Source: VAZQ01 sp963841105 (GTDB lineage: Bacteria > Pseudomonadota > Alphaproteobacteria > Rhizobiales > Xanthobacteraceae). From it: a stretch of 64,000 nucleotides of DNA. The notes under the pieces were generated by a model. The model searched no databases, was not told the origin of the DNA, and saw only the letters and a list, made by a program, of their open reading frames with translations. The stretch lies in assembly GCA_963841105.1 (NCBI GenBank), contig CAWJCB010000015.1, forward strand, positions 1-64,000. Direction: 5' to 3'. Both the position numbers and the translations under genes were made by a program. Shown in pieces: positions 39,229-48,156 of this stretch; the stretch's first letter is position 1, and every line of letters begins with the position of its first letter.

Positions 39229-39788
39229 TCTGGCGAGACATGAGCAAACAAAGGAGAGCATGATCAACCCCGCGACTGCGCAAGAACAGAATTATTTGTG
39301 CATTCAGCGGTGGCGAGATTGATTGCGTCGTTGATCGGAGTCAACGAGCGGCGCTCCGATTAGAACGGCTCAAATAAGATCAGTTTGGTTCTATTCTAAT
39401 TCCAGAATATCGGAATCAAGCAATTGCTCTTGGGTCTTCGGTCACTGCCTGGATTCGTTCTAATTTCAAATTGTGCATCCCATGCAACCCGTGAACACCG
39501 GCATGCAATGCAGTTGTCGGTTTTCCTGGTGCGTGTGTCGGCACTGCCACAGCAAAAGCTGTCTTGCCAGGATCCCGACAGGATCCCCGACAAGATGCCG
39601 AGCACTTGCGCCAAGCACGACATGGCCGGTCGCCTCCGCGCCAATCGCGGCGCGGATCGCCGCGGGGCGAAGAGAGCTCGCTGCTGTTTAGAACATCTCG
39701 AAAAAGCCGTTTTGGTTTTTGACTCGGATCAAGGCACCGGCTATCGAAACGAGGATAGCTGGCCTGCGCTGACCAAGTCGGAATCTCC
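39229..39788. other. Intergenic region between the outer-membrane protein gene and bfd
   Basis: I see no convincing gene; a 122-codon frame at 39424-39792 has no ribosome site or recognisable content. The region holds TTCTAA-type half sites (39358-39415), a local direct repeat (CAGGATCCC twice near 39576) and a candidate iron-control box (39687). Divergent promoters are expected here. Confidence 0.5.
39687..39703 (+). promoter_or_regulatory. Candidate iron control element upstream of bfd
   Basis: TTTAGAACATCTCGAAA fits 12 of the 14 arm positions of the rhizobial ICE/Irr-box palindrome TTTAGAA-N3-TTCTAAA. It lies about 86 bases before the bfd start, a position suited to control of an iron-storage pair. 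A weaker relative (TTAGAACGGCTCAAA) lies near 39359. Confidence 0.4.
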
Positions 39789-40022
39789 ATGATCGTCTGT
39801 TCCTGCAACGTGTTGAGCGACCATCAGGTGCGTACCGCCGCCAGCATGGCGGAGGGCCGCTCCACGAGCCAAGTCTATGGTTGTCTCGGCTGCAGCCCCC
39901 AGTGCGGACGCTGCGCCCGCACTATCCGCAGGATTATCGAAGAGGCGTGCGGCTCGGCGGAAGTCGGGGATGCCTTTGCCGGCGAAGACCCCATCTTTGC
40001 CGTACCTGCGGACCAGCTTTAG
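39789..40022 (+). CDS. bfd: Bacterioferritin-associated ferredoxin
   Basis: A 77-residue [2Fe-2S] protein with the BFD-type cluster ligands: CSCN near the N-terminus and CLGCSPQCGRC about 25 residues later, spacing C-x-C ... C-x2-C as in Bfd. Bfd reduces the bacterioferritin haem to release iron, and the next gene is bacterioferritin, which supports the assignment. The start is ATG at 39789. Confidence 0.92.
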   Translation: MIVCSCNVLSDHQVRTAASMAEGRSTSQVYGCLGCSPQCGRCARTIRRIIEEACGSAEVGDAFAGEDPIFAVPADQL

Positions 40023-40163
40023 GCTATTCTGCCAATCCTATTCGTCATCGCAAAGCGCTGCCGGGTCCCCGGCAGCGCACTTTTGGAATTATTCGCTGGT
40101 GCGAGCCCAAGGCGAAGGCATCGCCCCGAGCCACCCAGAACAGGAGCGCGGTTATGCAGGGTG

Positions 40164-40647
40164 ATGCAGAGAGTCATTGAGTTTCTCAACAAGGCGCTGC
40201 GGCACGAGTTGACTGCGGTCAACCAGTATTGGCTGCATTACCGGCTGCTCGAGAATTGGGGTTACAACGATCTGGCCAAGCAATGGCGCAAGGAATCCAT
40301 CGAGGAAATGCAGCACGCCGACAAGCTGGTCAAGCGCATCATTTTTCTTGACGGCTTTCCCAACATGCAGGTGCTCGATCCGCTGCACATCGGTCAGAAC
40401 GTCAAGGAGGTGCTCGACTGCGACCTGGCGACGGAGATGTCCGCCCGCGCTCTCTATGAGGAAGCCGCCACGCATTGCCACGCGGTGCGGGATTATGTGA
40501 CACGCGACCTGTTCGAAGTCAGTGATGGCTGATGAGGAGGACCACATCGATCTGCTCGAGACCCAGCTCGACCTCGTTGCCAAGCTCGGTCTTGAGCTCT
40601 ATGCGCAGCATCATATCGGCAAGATCGGCGGGCACGGAGAAAACTGA
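40164..40647 (+). pseudogene. bfr: Bacterioferritin, frameshifted near the C-terminus
   Basis: MQRVIEFLNKALRHELTAVN, then HYRLLENWGYNDLAKQWRKE and ESIEEMQHADKLVKRIIFLD, give the ferroxidase Glu/His ligands of a 24-subunit iron-storage ferritin. After DLFEV near 40520 one extra base shifts the frame to an early stop; the other frame continues MADEEDHIDLLETQLDLVAK and ends KIGGHGEN as in intact bacterioferritins. The lost part includes the last ferroxidase ligands (EEDH). Either the protein is truncated or the sequence has a one-base error. Confidence 0.85.
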
Positions 40648-40660
40648 CGGCGACGGTGAC

Positions 40661-41705
40661 ATGACTGGCCCGGCGCCAGACGAGCGCGTTCCACAGATCA
40701 TCAGCTCGGGCGCAGTCGCCTCCGTGCATCTGACGCTCGCGATCTGCGACTACGAGCATGTACGCGAGATCGCGCAAGGGCTCGTGCATGCCGACGGCAT
40801 CACGCTCACGCCGCTGATCTTTCCTTCCATCGAGGAGATCACGTTCCGCTTCACGCGCAGCCTCGAATGGGACGTGTCGGAGCTCTCGTTCGGCAAGTAT
40901 ATTTCGCTCGCCTCGCAGGGCGACGCGTCCATGCTCGCCATCCCGGTGTTTCCTTCCCGCGTGCATCGCCATTCTGCCATCTATGTGCGCCGCGACGCCG
41001 GCATCCGCACCCCGAAGGATATCGGAAGGACGCACGGCCGGTATCCCGGAATGGGCGCAAACCGCCGGCATCTATGTGCGCGGCTTCCTCGCCGAGGACT
41101 ATGGCGTCGATCTGCGAAAGGTCCGGTGGCTGCAGGCGGGCGTCAACGAGCCCGGACGCACAGAAAAGGTAAAACTGAGACTGCCCGCGGGGATATCCTG
41201 TGAGGGGCGTCCGCATACGAGCCTCTCCGCCATGCTGGCGAGCGGGGAGGTCGATGCGGTGATCTCCGCCCGCGCGCCGGAAGGATTTGCCGCGGGCGGC
41301 CCGGTGCTGCGCCTCTTCCCGGACTATCGCGCGGAGGAGGAGCGCTTCTTCAAGGCGACCGGTATCTTCCCGATCATGCATATCGTCACCATCCGGCGCG
41401 CGGTGTTCGAGCAGCATCCGTGGATCGCGGTGAATCTCTTCAAGATGTTCGATGCCGCAAAGCGCCGTTGCCTCGATCGGCTGCGCGACTTCACCTGCGC
41501 CCGCATCCCGCTTCCATGGGCCGCCGCCATGACTGACGAGATTCACGCAAGCTGCGGGCCAGATCCCTATCCCTACGGAATCGAGGCGAGCCGGCCTACC
41601 CTCGAAGCATTCTGCCGTTATGCCCACGACCAGGGCGTGACGCATCGGCGAATGACGGTCGAGGACCTCTTCCCGCGTGAAGTGCAGGCGATGGCGCGGG
41701 TGTAG
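40661..41705 (+). pseudogene. 4,5-dihydroxyphthalate decarboxylase-like (Pht5) substrate-binding protein, frameshifted
   Basis: The product belongs to the Pht5 family, which has a periplasmic-binding fold and is often annotated as an ABC substrate-binding protein. Blocks are EEITFRFTRSLEWDVSELSF, MLAIPVFPSRVHRHSAIYVR, IPEWAQTAGIYVRGFLAEDY and GVNEPGRTEKVKLRLPAG. One extra base near 41025 (after RTPKDI) shifts the frame; the rest is intact to LFPREVQAMARV. There is no signal peptide. It converges on the NitT/TauT-type ABC genes, for which it may be the binding component or an enzyme on the imported compound. Confidence 0.8.
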
Positions 41706-41720
41706 CTTGGTTTGCAAAGC

Positions 41721-41837
41721 GTCATGCCCGCGCATGCGGGGCATCCAGTAGCCTCCACTCTCAGTAGGCGACCAACAGACGCACCCCCTGCAAAGAGCAG
41801 TGGTTACCGGATCGCCCGCCTGAAGCGGGCGATGACA
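41721..41837. repeat. GTCATGCCCGC-type intergenic repeat
   Basis: GTCATGCCCGCGCATGCGGG at the left and CGCCCGCCTGAAGCGGGCGA followed by TGACA at the right form the usual ends of this rhizobial intergenic element, with an inner CCAGTAG...GTTACCGG segment. It lies in the convergent gap between the Pht5-like gene and the ABC permease gene, and may act in transcription termination. Confidence 0.65.
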
Positions 41838-41862
41838 CCCCCTGTCATGGTAAGCGAATTTC

Positions 41863-42663
41863 TCACGCGCGGTGGATTTTGTGCAGGCCGCCGACGCGGC
41901 CGATCAGCGAATTGGCGCCGATCGAGATCACGAACAAGATGATGAGAAGCGCATACATCTGCGGCATGTTGAAGATGCTGTAGGCCTGGATCACGAGGAA
42001 ACCGATGCCGCGGTTCGACAGCTTGGTTTCCGCAAGCAGCGTGCCGATGAGGGCCACACCAAGCCCCAGCCGCACGCCGTTGATGACGGGGTGACGCATG
42101 GCGGGAAGATAGACCTTCGTGACCATCTGCCATGTGTTGGCGCGGAAGCTCCTGCCCACGCGGATGAGCACCTTGTCGATCTCGCGCATTCCGCCGGCGG
42201 CATTGAGCGCCACCGGGAAGAAGCACGATATCGCGCCCATGGCGATCTTCGATCCGGGGCCGACGCCGAACCACATGATCATGATGGGAAAAAAAATGAT
42301 CTTCGGACAGGGCCCGAGATAGTAGAGGTAGGCTTCATAAGCGCGGGACATGAACGTGCTGCCGCCGAGCACAATCCCGACGGCAAGCCCGCTCAAGCCG
42401 CCGATAAGCATGGCAACTGCGATCTCGTAGGCGGTCGTTCCGAGATTGAAATAAAAGCTCGGGTCGCTCAGCGTGATGTAGAGCGCCCTGCCGATCGCAA
42501 CGAGGGATGGGACCACGTCGCGGTAGAGAAGCCCGGAGTCGGCAAGCGCCTCCCAGGCGATGAGGCTGATGACCACAATGGCGATGCGCACGGTCGTGAC
42601 CGGCCGTATCTGCCAGAGCGGGCGCCTTGCTGCCGGCAGGCTCAGCTGATCGGTCGCAGCCAT
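41863..42663 (-). CDS. ABC transporter permease (NitT/TauT type)
   Basis: A BPD-type inner-membrane permease, about 266 residues, with membrane helices starting at VRIAIVVISLIAWEALA and the EAA-like cytoplasmic loop KVLIRVGRSFRANTWQMVTK. I chose ATG 42663 (MAATDQLSLPAAR), which overlaps the preceding permease gene by 22 bases. It is the last gene of the ATPase-permease-permease run. The substrate is unknown. Confidence 0.92.
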   Translation of the reverse strand: MAATDQLSLPAARRPLWQIRPVTTVRIAIVVISLIAWEALADSGLLYRDVVPSLVAIGRALYITLSDPSFYFNLGTTAYEIAVAMLIGGLSGLAVGIVLGGSTFMSRAYEAYLYYLGPCPKIIFFPIMIMWFGVGPGSKIAMGAISCFFPVALNAAGGMREIDKVLIRVGRSFRANTWQMVTKVYLPAMRHPVINGVRLGLGVALIGTLLAETKLSNRGIGFLVIQAYSIFNMPQMYALLIILFVISIGANSLIGRVGGLHKIHRA

Positions 42664-43412
42664 CGCTCGAGCTTCTCCATGACGACGAACACGCACACGC
42701 TGACCAGGATGACAAAACAGATGGCCGCATAGGTTCCGGGAAGGTCGTAACGCTCGGCCAGCTCGTTGATCAGTTGCCCCAGCCCGCCAAAATTGATGAG
42801 GAACTCGACTCCGACGATATTGATGAGCGAGAAGATCATGCCAAGCCGCAACCCGACAAAGATGGTCGGCAACGCCGCCGGAAAGAGAATCTTCCAGAAT
42901 TGCTGAGAACGCGTAAGGTTGAAGCTCTTTCCCACATTGATGAGCACACGCCGCGTGCCAGAGAGGCCTTCCAGCGTCTTGAGGATGATGGGAGCAAGGC
43001 CGGCGGTGAAGCCCATCATCACAATGGTCAAGGCGCTGCGGCCGAAAATGACCAGGTACAAAGGATACATCAGCACAAGCGGCGCAGCGGCAACCGCCGC
43101 CACCCAGGTCTCGGTGGCAAGCCGCAGCAGGTAATAGCGATAGAGCAGCACGCCGCCCGCCACGCCGAAAACGGTGACCAGGATGCTGGCCGCGAACGCC
43201 TCACCGGCGGTGAGAAGAAAGCGCGACAGCACGTTCTCCTCGATGATCACCCGCGGAAATGCGGCGATGATCTCGGACGGCATGGGAACGATGAAGCGGT
43301 TGATGAGGCCGGCGCGGATGAGAAGCTCGACCAGCGCAACAAAGGCTGCCAATGAACCGAGGCCGACCACCGCGGGAGCGTATTTGCGGTTGCTCAGCGT
43401 GAGCGCCGTCAT
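42642..43412 (-). CDS. ABC transporter permease (NitT/TauT type)
   Basis: The second BPD-type permease, 256 residues: six membrane segments (VGLGSLAAFVALVELLIRAG; TAGEAFAASILVTVFGVAGG; others) and an EAA loop (RVLINVGKSFNLTRSQQFWK). Its start overlaps the ATPase gene stop as ATGA, implying translational coupling. Two different permeases probably form a heterodimer. Confidence 0.92.
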   Translation of the reverse strand: MTALTLSNRKYAPAVVGLGSLAAFVALVELLIRAGLINRFIVPMPSEIIAAFPRVIIEENVLSRFLLTAGEAFAASILVTVFGVAGGVLLYRYYLLRLATETWVAAVAAAPLVLMYPLYLVIFGRSALTIVMMGFTAGLAPIILKTLEGLSGTRRVLINVGKSFNLTRSQQFWKILFPAALPTIFVGLRLGMIFSLINIVGVEFLINFGGLGQLINELAERYDLPGTYAAICFVILVSVCVFVVMEKLERWLRPIS

Positions 43413-44284
43413 CCGATGTGGCCCGCGCGCAGCTTTTCGCTTTCCTGATCCTGCAACCCTCGCGTTGCCTCTTCCCGAAGATCGCTCCAGACCTGCGCCA
43501 CGCAGCGCCCAAACGCCTCGCTTGAGACGATCTCCGAGGTGCGCGGCCGCGGCAAGTCGACATCCACGATCCGCTTCACCTTGCCGGGGCGATAGGTCAT
43601 CACCACGATACGGTCGGACAGCTGCACCGCCTCGGTGATGTTGTGGGTGATGAGCAGCGTGGTCTGATTGAGCTCCTGCTGAATCTGGAGGACTTTGTCG
43701 CCAAGCAGGAGGCGAGTCTGCTCGTCAAGCGCGGCGAAGGGCTCATCCATCAGCAGGATTTTCGGTTGCGCGGCAAGGGTGCGCGCCATGGAGACGCGCT
43801 GGCGCATCCCGCCTGAAAGCTCCGCTGGATGCCGCCGCTCGAAGCCGTCGAGCCCGACCAGCTTGACGAAGTGGCGCGCGCGCTCGTAGCGCTCCGCCTT
43901 TGGCATTCCGGCGATCTCGAGCGGGAAGGCGACGTTGTCGAGAACGTTGCGCCAGGGAAAAGTAGACTCCTCCTGGAAGATCATGCCGATTGCGGGGTGC
44001 GGGCCTCGCACGCGCTCGCCGGAAACCGTAACTCGCCCCTCGTAATCTTCGAGCAGGCCGCCGATCACGTTGAATAGTGTCGATTTGCCGCATCCGGACG
44101 GGCCGATCACCCCCAAAAACTCTCCGGGCGAGACACCGAGCGAGACGTGATCCACGGCGGTGAGGACGCCGTCCGGTGTCTCGAAACGCTTGACGATGTC
44201 ATCGACTGAGAGAATGGCGTCGGCCGGAGCTGCGCTGGGCGAAGCGGCCTCAATTCTTCCCAACGGCGCGGACACGGCAGCCAT
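43409..44284 (-). CDS. ABC transporter ATP-binding protein (NitT/TauT type)
   Basis: The 291-residue ATPase has Walker A GPSGCGKST, the signature LSGGMRQR, Walker B ILLMDEPFAALD and the H-loop THN, as in SsuB/TauB/NrtD-like proteins. It is the first gene of the transporter run; a class II aldolase-type gene lies 129 bases upstream on the same strand and may share a promoter. The substrate is not deducible; aromatic acids are possible given the Pht5-like neighbour. Confidence 0.95.
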   Translation of the reverse strand: MAAVSAPLGRIEAASPSAAPADAILSVDDIVKRFETPDGVLTAVDHVSLGVSPGEFLGVIGPSGCGKSTLFNVIGGLLEDYEGRVTVSGERVRGPHPAIGMIFQEESTFPWRNVLDNVAFPLEIAGMPKAERYERARHFVKLVGLDGFERRHPAELSGGMRQRVSMARTLAAQPKILLMDEPFAALDEQTRLLLGDKVLQIQQELNQTTLLITHNITEAVQLSDRIVVMTYRPGKVKRIVDVDLPRPRTSEIVSSEAFGRCVAQVWSDLREEATRGLQDQESEKLRAGHIG

Positions 44285-44413
44285 ATGGTTCTCGGGGCGT
44301 TCTCTTTAATCTCGCTGCAGTCCGGCGCAGCACGCGGTTTGCATGCGCGCCGCAGCGGTGCGGCAGCATATCAGGAACAAGGTAGAGGGAAATGAACCGT
44401 TAGTCTCAGACCG

Positions 44414-45154
44414 TCAGCTTTGTTGCGGCCGGTAGGGCCGCCCTGCCCGCCGGCACCAGTTCTCCCAAGCGCGCGCAATCCCATAAGACCCGGTCCGCGT
44501 TACGACCTTGTCGACCTCCCCGGGCGTGAGGAACCGGATGTTGCCCATGTCCATCTCGCACATGTCCATGGCCTGTTTCTGAAGGCGCGCATTCACCTCC
44601 AGATAGACCGAAACGTAGACAGCATGACGAATGCTTGCGCCCGCAACCGTCGCGCCGTGGCCGCGCATGAGCGCGGTGGCGCCGCCGCCGATGCATTTCG
44701 CCAGATCGCGGCCCATGTCCATGTTCTCGACAAGCAGGGCCGTATCACCGAAACGATCATGGGAATCCCATACCGGCACTTCGTGCCCGATCGAGGCGCC
44801 CATATGGTAGATCGGCCTGATCTTGCGCCCGGTGACGCCAAACGGAATGACGCTTTCGCTGTGGTTGTGCACCACAGACATCACGTCCGGACGCGCTTCG
44901 TACAACGCGCCGTGGATGAAACGCTCGAGATAGGGCGCGTGTCCACGCGCATCGACGGCCGCACCATCGAGGGTAAACTCCATGATGTCGTCACTCTCGA
45001 TGCAGTCGGGCGCGCGCGAACGCGACAGCAGGTAGCGTTGCGGGCTGTCGGGATGGCGAACGCTGATGTGACCGAACGAATCCACGACGTTCTCGCGCGC
45101 GAGAATACGATTGGCGGTGACGAGCTCCTCAATCAACGCGTCGAGCTTGGCCAT
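44414..45154 (-). CDS. Class II aldolase/adducin-family protein
   Basis: A zinc-dependent aldolase-fold protein, 246 residues. Metal ligands are the His pair in MSVVHNHSESVIPFGV and the His of ALMRGHGATVAGASIRHAVY; ENVVDSFGHISVRHP is the N-terminal signature. These enzymes act as aldolases, epimerases or decarboxylases of small sugar acids. I chose ATG 45154 with GAAGGA upstream; the open frame extends to 45499 through an intergenic repeat. Together with the ABC transporter it may form a catabolic unit. Confidence 0.9.
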   Translation of the reverse strand: MAKLDALIEELVTANRILARENVVDSFGHISVRHPDSPQRYLLSRSRAPDCIESDDIMEFTLDGAAVDARGHAPYLERFIHGALYEARPDVMSVVHNHSESVIPFGVTGRKIRPIYHMGASIGHEVPVWDSHDRFGDTALLVENMDMGRDLAKCIGGGATALMRGHGATVAGASIRHAVYVSVYLEVNARLQKQAMDMCEMDMGNIRFLTPGEVDKVVTRTGSYGIARAWENWCRRAGRPYRPQQS

Positions 45155-45190
45155 CGATATTTCCTTCACCATTTGTAGGCTGGCTAAGTT

Positions 45191-45276
45191 GCGTAGGTTG
45201 GGTCGAGTTCTTCGCGAGACCCAACATGGCGCGGCAATCAAGTTGTTGGGTCTCGCAAGCTCGACCCAACCTACGC
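45191..45276. repeat. GTAGGTTGGGTCGAG-type palindromic repeat at the hpnN end
   Basis: GCGTAGGTTGGGTCGAG and CTCGACCCAACCTACGC are inverted outer arms; inside, GAGACCCAACA and TGTTGGGTCTC form a second hairpin. The hpnN stop codon (45271-45273, minus strand) lies within the right arm, so the insertion supplied or replaced the end of hpnN. Confidence 0.8.
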
Positions 45277-47868
45277 CTTGGGCGCGTTTTCCCGCGGCGG
45301 GCCCATCAGCACCGGCTGAAACAGCACTGCCGCCGCCATGGTCGTGACCAGCGCGAGCGCCATCAGCTTGCCCATGCTCGACGTACCGGGATGGCTGGAT
45401 AACCACAGGCTGCCGAAGGCGGTGGCTGTCGTGAGCGCGCTGAACATGACGGCGCGCGTGAGGCTCGATTGCAGCAGATCGGTTTCCCCGGCGCGCCAAG
45501 CCATGATGTAGTAGATCTTGAACGCCACGCCGACGCCAAGCAGAAGCGGCAGCGCAATGATGTTGGCGAAATTGAGCTTCATGTCGAAGAGCACCATGAG
45601 CTCCATCGTCACGACACCCGCCATCAGCAAAGGAATAAGAGTGAGGAGAACGTCGCCGAACCGGCGCAGCACGATCCAGAGCAGAACGGCTATGGAAGCA
45701 AGCGCCCAGAAACCTGCTTCGAAGAAAGCGCGAACGACGGTGCGGCCCGATTCGAGAATCGAGATGGGACCGCCGATGGCGTTCGGCTCCGCATCCTGCA
45801 CCGCGCTCGCGAACCGGCGCAGCGTCTCGTTATCGTTGGGATCGCCTTTCGGCAGAATCTCGACCTTGAAGCGACCGTCCTGGGTTACCCACTCGCGCGC
45901 TATTTCGGGCGGCAGTGTCTCAAGCGTCACCGGCTGTGCCTGCAGGTAATTGCGCAGCTCGTCGAGCGCCGTGTGCAGGGGACGTATCATAGCGGCCTGC
46001 GCGCGCCCCCGCAGGGCTTCATCACCCTGCGCCAATTTTGCGAGAGCTGCCGATAGACGCGTGGCAGCCCCGGCGCCTTTGCCGGTTTCGGTGCCGGCAG
46101 CCTGGTTCAACGCTTTTGTTACCGCCTCGAGAGCGGCCACATTGTCGGCGTCGCTCGGCGGCTTCTTGTTGGGGTCGGGCTGGAGCACCGGATTGAGCAC
46201 GGTCGCGAGCTGCCGGATGGCCGCAAGCTTAGGCTCCTGATCAGACGGAACGAAGCTCTCCAGCGTGCGTACGCTCGCGACCTCGGGCAACCTTGCCAGT
46301 TTTTGCGCGTCTCGTTCCGCCGCCTCCCTGTCAGGTGCAAGCACGTAAATGGAGCTCGCGCCCAGCGCGGGATCACTGCGCAAATCAAGGAAGGTCGCCA
46401 CCGATTCGACCTTGGAGCTTCGCAGATTGAGCGGGTTGAAATCGAACTGCAGCCAATACAGCAACGGCAAGCCTGCAACGACAACAAGCGCAGTGCCGAT
46501 GATGATCGGGATGCGCCGGCGCTCCATGAATCGATCCACTGGAGCAAGCGCCTTAAACCCCATCTCGGCAGGCTCGCCGGGAGGACCCAACACCATTAGC
46601 AGAGACGGAATAAGCGTGACGCTGGTCAGGAAGGCAACGATCATGCCGAGACCGGCAAGAAGACCGAGCTCGGAGAGACCCTTGTAGTCGGTCGGCAGGA
46701 ACGAGAGAAAGCCGGCCGCTGTCGCCGCCGCTGCAAGCGTGAGCGGCGCACCAACATGTTTTGCAGTGTTGAGAAGCGCCTGGCGAAGATCATCGACCGC
46801 GTGGCGTTCGGCGCGATACCGCACGCTGAACTGAATGCCGAAATCGACGCCAAGGCCAATGAAGAGAACGGCGAAGGCGACCGAGATCAGGTTGAGCGCT
46901 CCGACAAGCGCCAATCCGACCGCGGCGGTAATGGAGAAGCCGACGAGCAGGCTGACGAAGACGGCAAGGATCAGTCGCGGAGAGCGCAGGGCGAGCCACA
47001 GGATGGTGAGCACAACGACGATGGTGGCGGTGGTGTTGACGAAGGCGCCTTCCTGAAGGGTGGCATATTCCTCGTCGGCAATCGCCACCTCGCCGGTCAG
47101 CCGCAATGTCGCCCGATACTTGGCAGCAAGGCCCAAGTCCGATGCGGCCTGACGGATCGCGTCGGTGGCGGCTTTCCCTGGCAGGAGCGCGGTAAAGTCG
47201 AGCACCGGCCTGACGTCGATAAACCGGCGCCGCTCGCCCGGCGTAGCCGGCGCGCCATTGAGCATCGCACGCCAGGAGAAGCTCGCCGGGCGATCCGCGA
47301 TGACCGAATCGAAAGTGTCCGAAACCATGTTCAAGGTTCCGGCAAGGTTGTCGAGCGGGAACCGCTTCGTCCGAACGCCGAGCAGGCCATAGTTCAGCGC
47401 CGTGCTCAGGCCGCGCAGGTTGCCGTCCTGCGCCAACGTCTGGATGATTGGCTTTGCGTCCGCGAGCCGTTTTGTGGTCTCCACCACTTCGTTCGTTGGT
47501 AGAAAAAGAAGCCCGTTTTTCTCGAAGAACGGCCCTCCCCCCGCATCGCTCACATCATGGAACAGATCCTTTTGCCCGGAGAGCCTTGCAACGAGTGCGG
47601 CACTGGCCTGCGATGCGAGCTCGGACGTCGGTGCGTCAAGCACGACTAGAATCATTTCATGCTTGGATGGGAATAAGCTTTCGATAGTCGCCTCGCGCTG
47701 CCTCCAGGGGAGGTCCGTGGATATGAGCTTGTTGACGTCGGCGTCCAACGCGAAATGGGTTGCCGCATAGAAGCCGGTGCCCAGACACAAAAGCAAAGCC
47801 AGGACAATGATTTGCGCGGCATAGTGGACGCAGAACCCCACTGTGCTGACAATCGCTTTCTGCAACAT
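45271..47868 (-). CDS. hpnN: Hopanoid transporter HpnN (RND/MMPL superfamily)
   Basis: HpnN moves hopanoids from the inner to the outer membrane. The 865-residue protein has the RND-type plan: TM1, a large periplasmic loop, TM2-6 (starting TTATIVVVLTILWLALRSPR and including NLISVAFAVLFIGLGVDFGI), then a second copy starting IIIGTALVVVAGLPLLYWL and ending with TM8-12. Unlike multidrug RND pumps it is of the shorter MMPL type. It is divergent from hpnH. Its stop codon lies in an intergenic repeat. Confidence 0.93.
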   Translation of the reverse strand: MLQKAIVSTVGFCVHYAAQIIVLALLLCLGTGFYAATHFALDADVNKLISTDLPWRQREATIESLFPSKHEMILVVLDAPTSELASQASAALVARLSGQKDLFHDVSDAGGGPFFEKNGLLFLPTNEVVETTKRLADAKPIIQTLAQDGNLRGLSTALNYGLLGVRTKRFPLDNLAGTLNMVSDTFDSVIADRPASFSWRAMLNGAPATPGERRRFIDVRPVLDFTALLPGKAATDAIRQAASDLGLAAKYRATLRLTGEVAIADEEYATLQEGAFVNTTATIVVVLTILWLALRSPRLILAVFVSLLVGFSITAAVGLALVGALNLISVAFAVLFIGLGVDFGIQFSVRYRAERHAVDDLRQALLNTAKHVGAPLTLAAAATAAGFLSFLPTDYKGLSELGLLAGLGMIVAFLTSVTLIPSLLMVLGPPGEPAEMGFKALAPVDRFMERRRIPIIIGTALVVVAGLPLLYWLQFDFNPLNLRSSKVESVATFLDLRSDPALGASSIYVLAPDREAAERDAQKLARLPEVASVRTLESFVPSDQEPKLAAIRQLATVLNPVLQPDPNKKPPSDADNVAALEAVTKALNQAAGTETGKGAGAATRLSAALAKLAQGDEALRGRAQAAMIRPLHTALDELRNYLQAQPVTLETLPPEIAREWVTQDGRFKVEILPKGDPNDNETLRRFASAVQDAEPNAIGGPISILESGRTVVRAFFEAGFWALASIAVLLWIVLRRFGDVLLTLIPLLMAGVVTMELMVLFDMKLNFANIIALPLLLGVGVAFKIYYIMAWRAGETDLLQSSLTRAVMFSALTTATAFGSLWLSSHPGTSSMGKLMALALVTTMAAAVLFQPVLMGPPRENAPKA

Positions 47869-48156
47869 GAGCTATCCTGACTTCTGCAATCCGAGACCCG
47901 AGCGCGCGCCGCAGGCCGCATATCAGGCAAGTCAATGCATTGACAACTATTAAGGTCGGCCACCGCTGGCTTGCAGCTCCCCACTCGCCAAATCGTGAGC
48001 GGCTGAACCGATCTCCCTCAAGGACGTTTCCCGAAGGAGAGACGCCCGACGCAACACGCATTTTGCCGAAAGTCTCGACTTTGCTCTGCGTTGGCCGCAT
48101 ATTGCCACGATACGGTGGTCGCCCAAGCAGCGGGCCAGAGGAGAGATACCAGAAGC

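Noticed and set aside
39424..39792. 122-codon frame upstream of bfd
   Set aside because: No ribosome site, no recognisable motif and codon use unlike neighbours.
40500..40647. Programmed frameshift in bacterioferritin
   Set aside because: There is no slippery heptamer or stimulatory hairpin at the shift, and similar one-base shifts occur in many genes of the window, so a lesion or base error is simpler.
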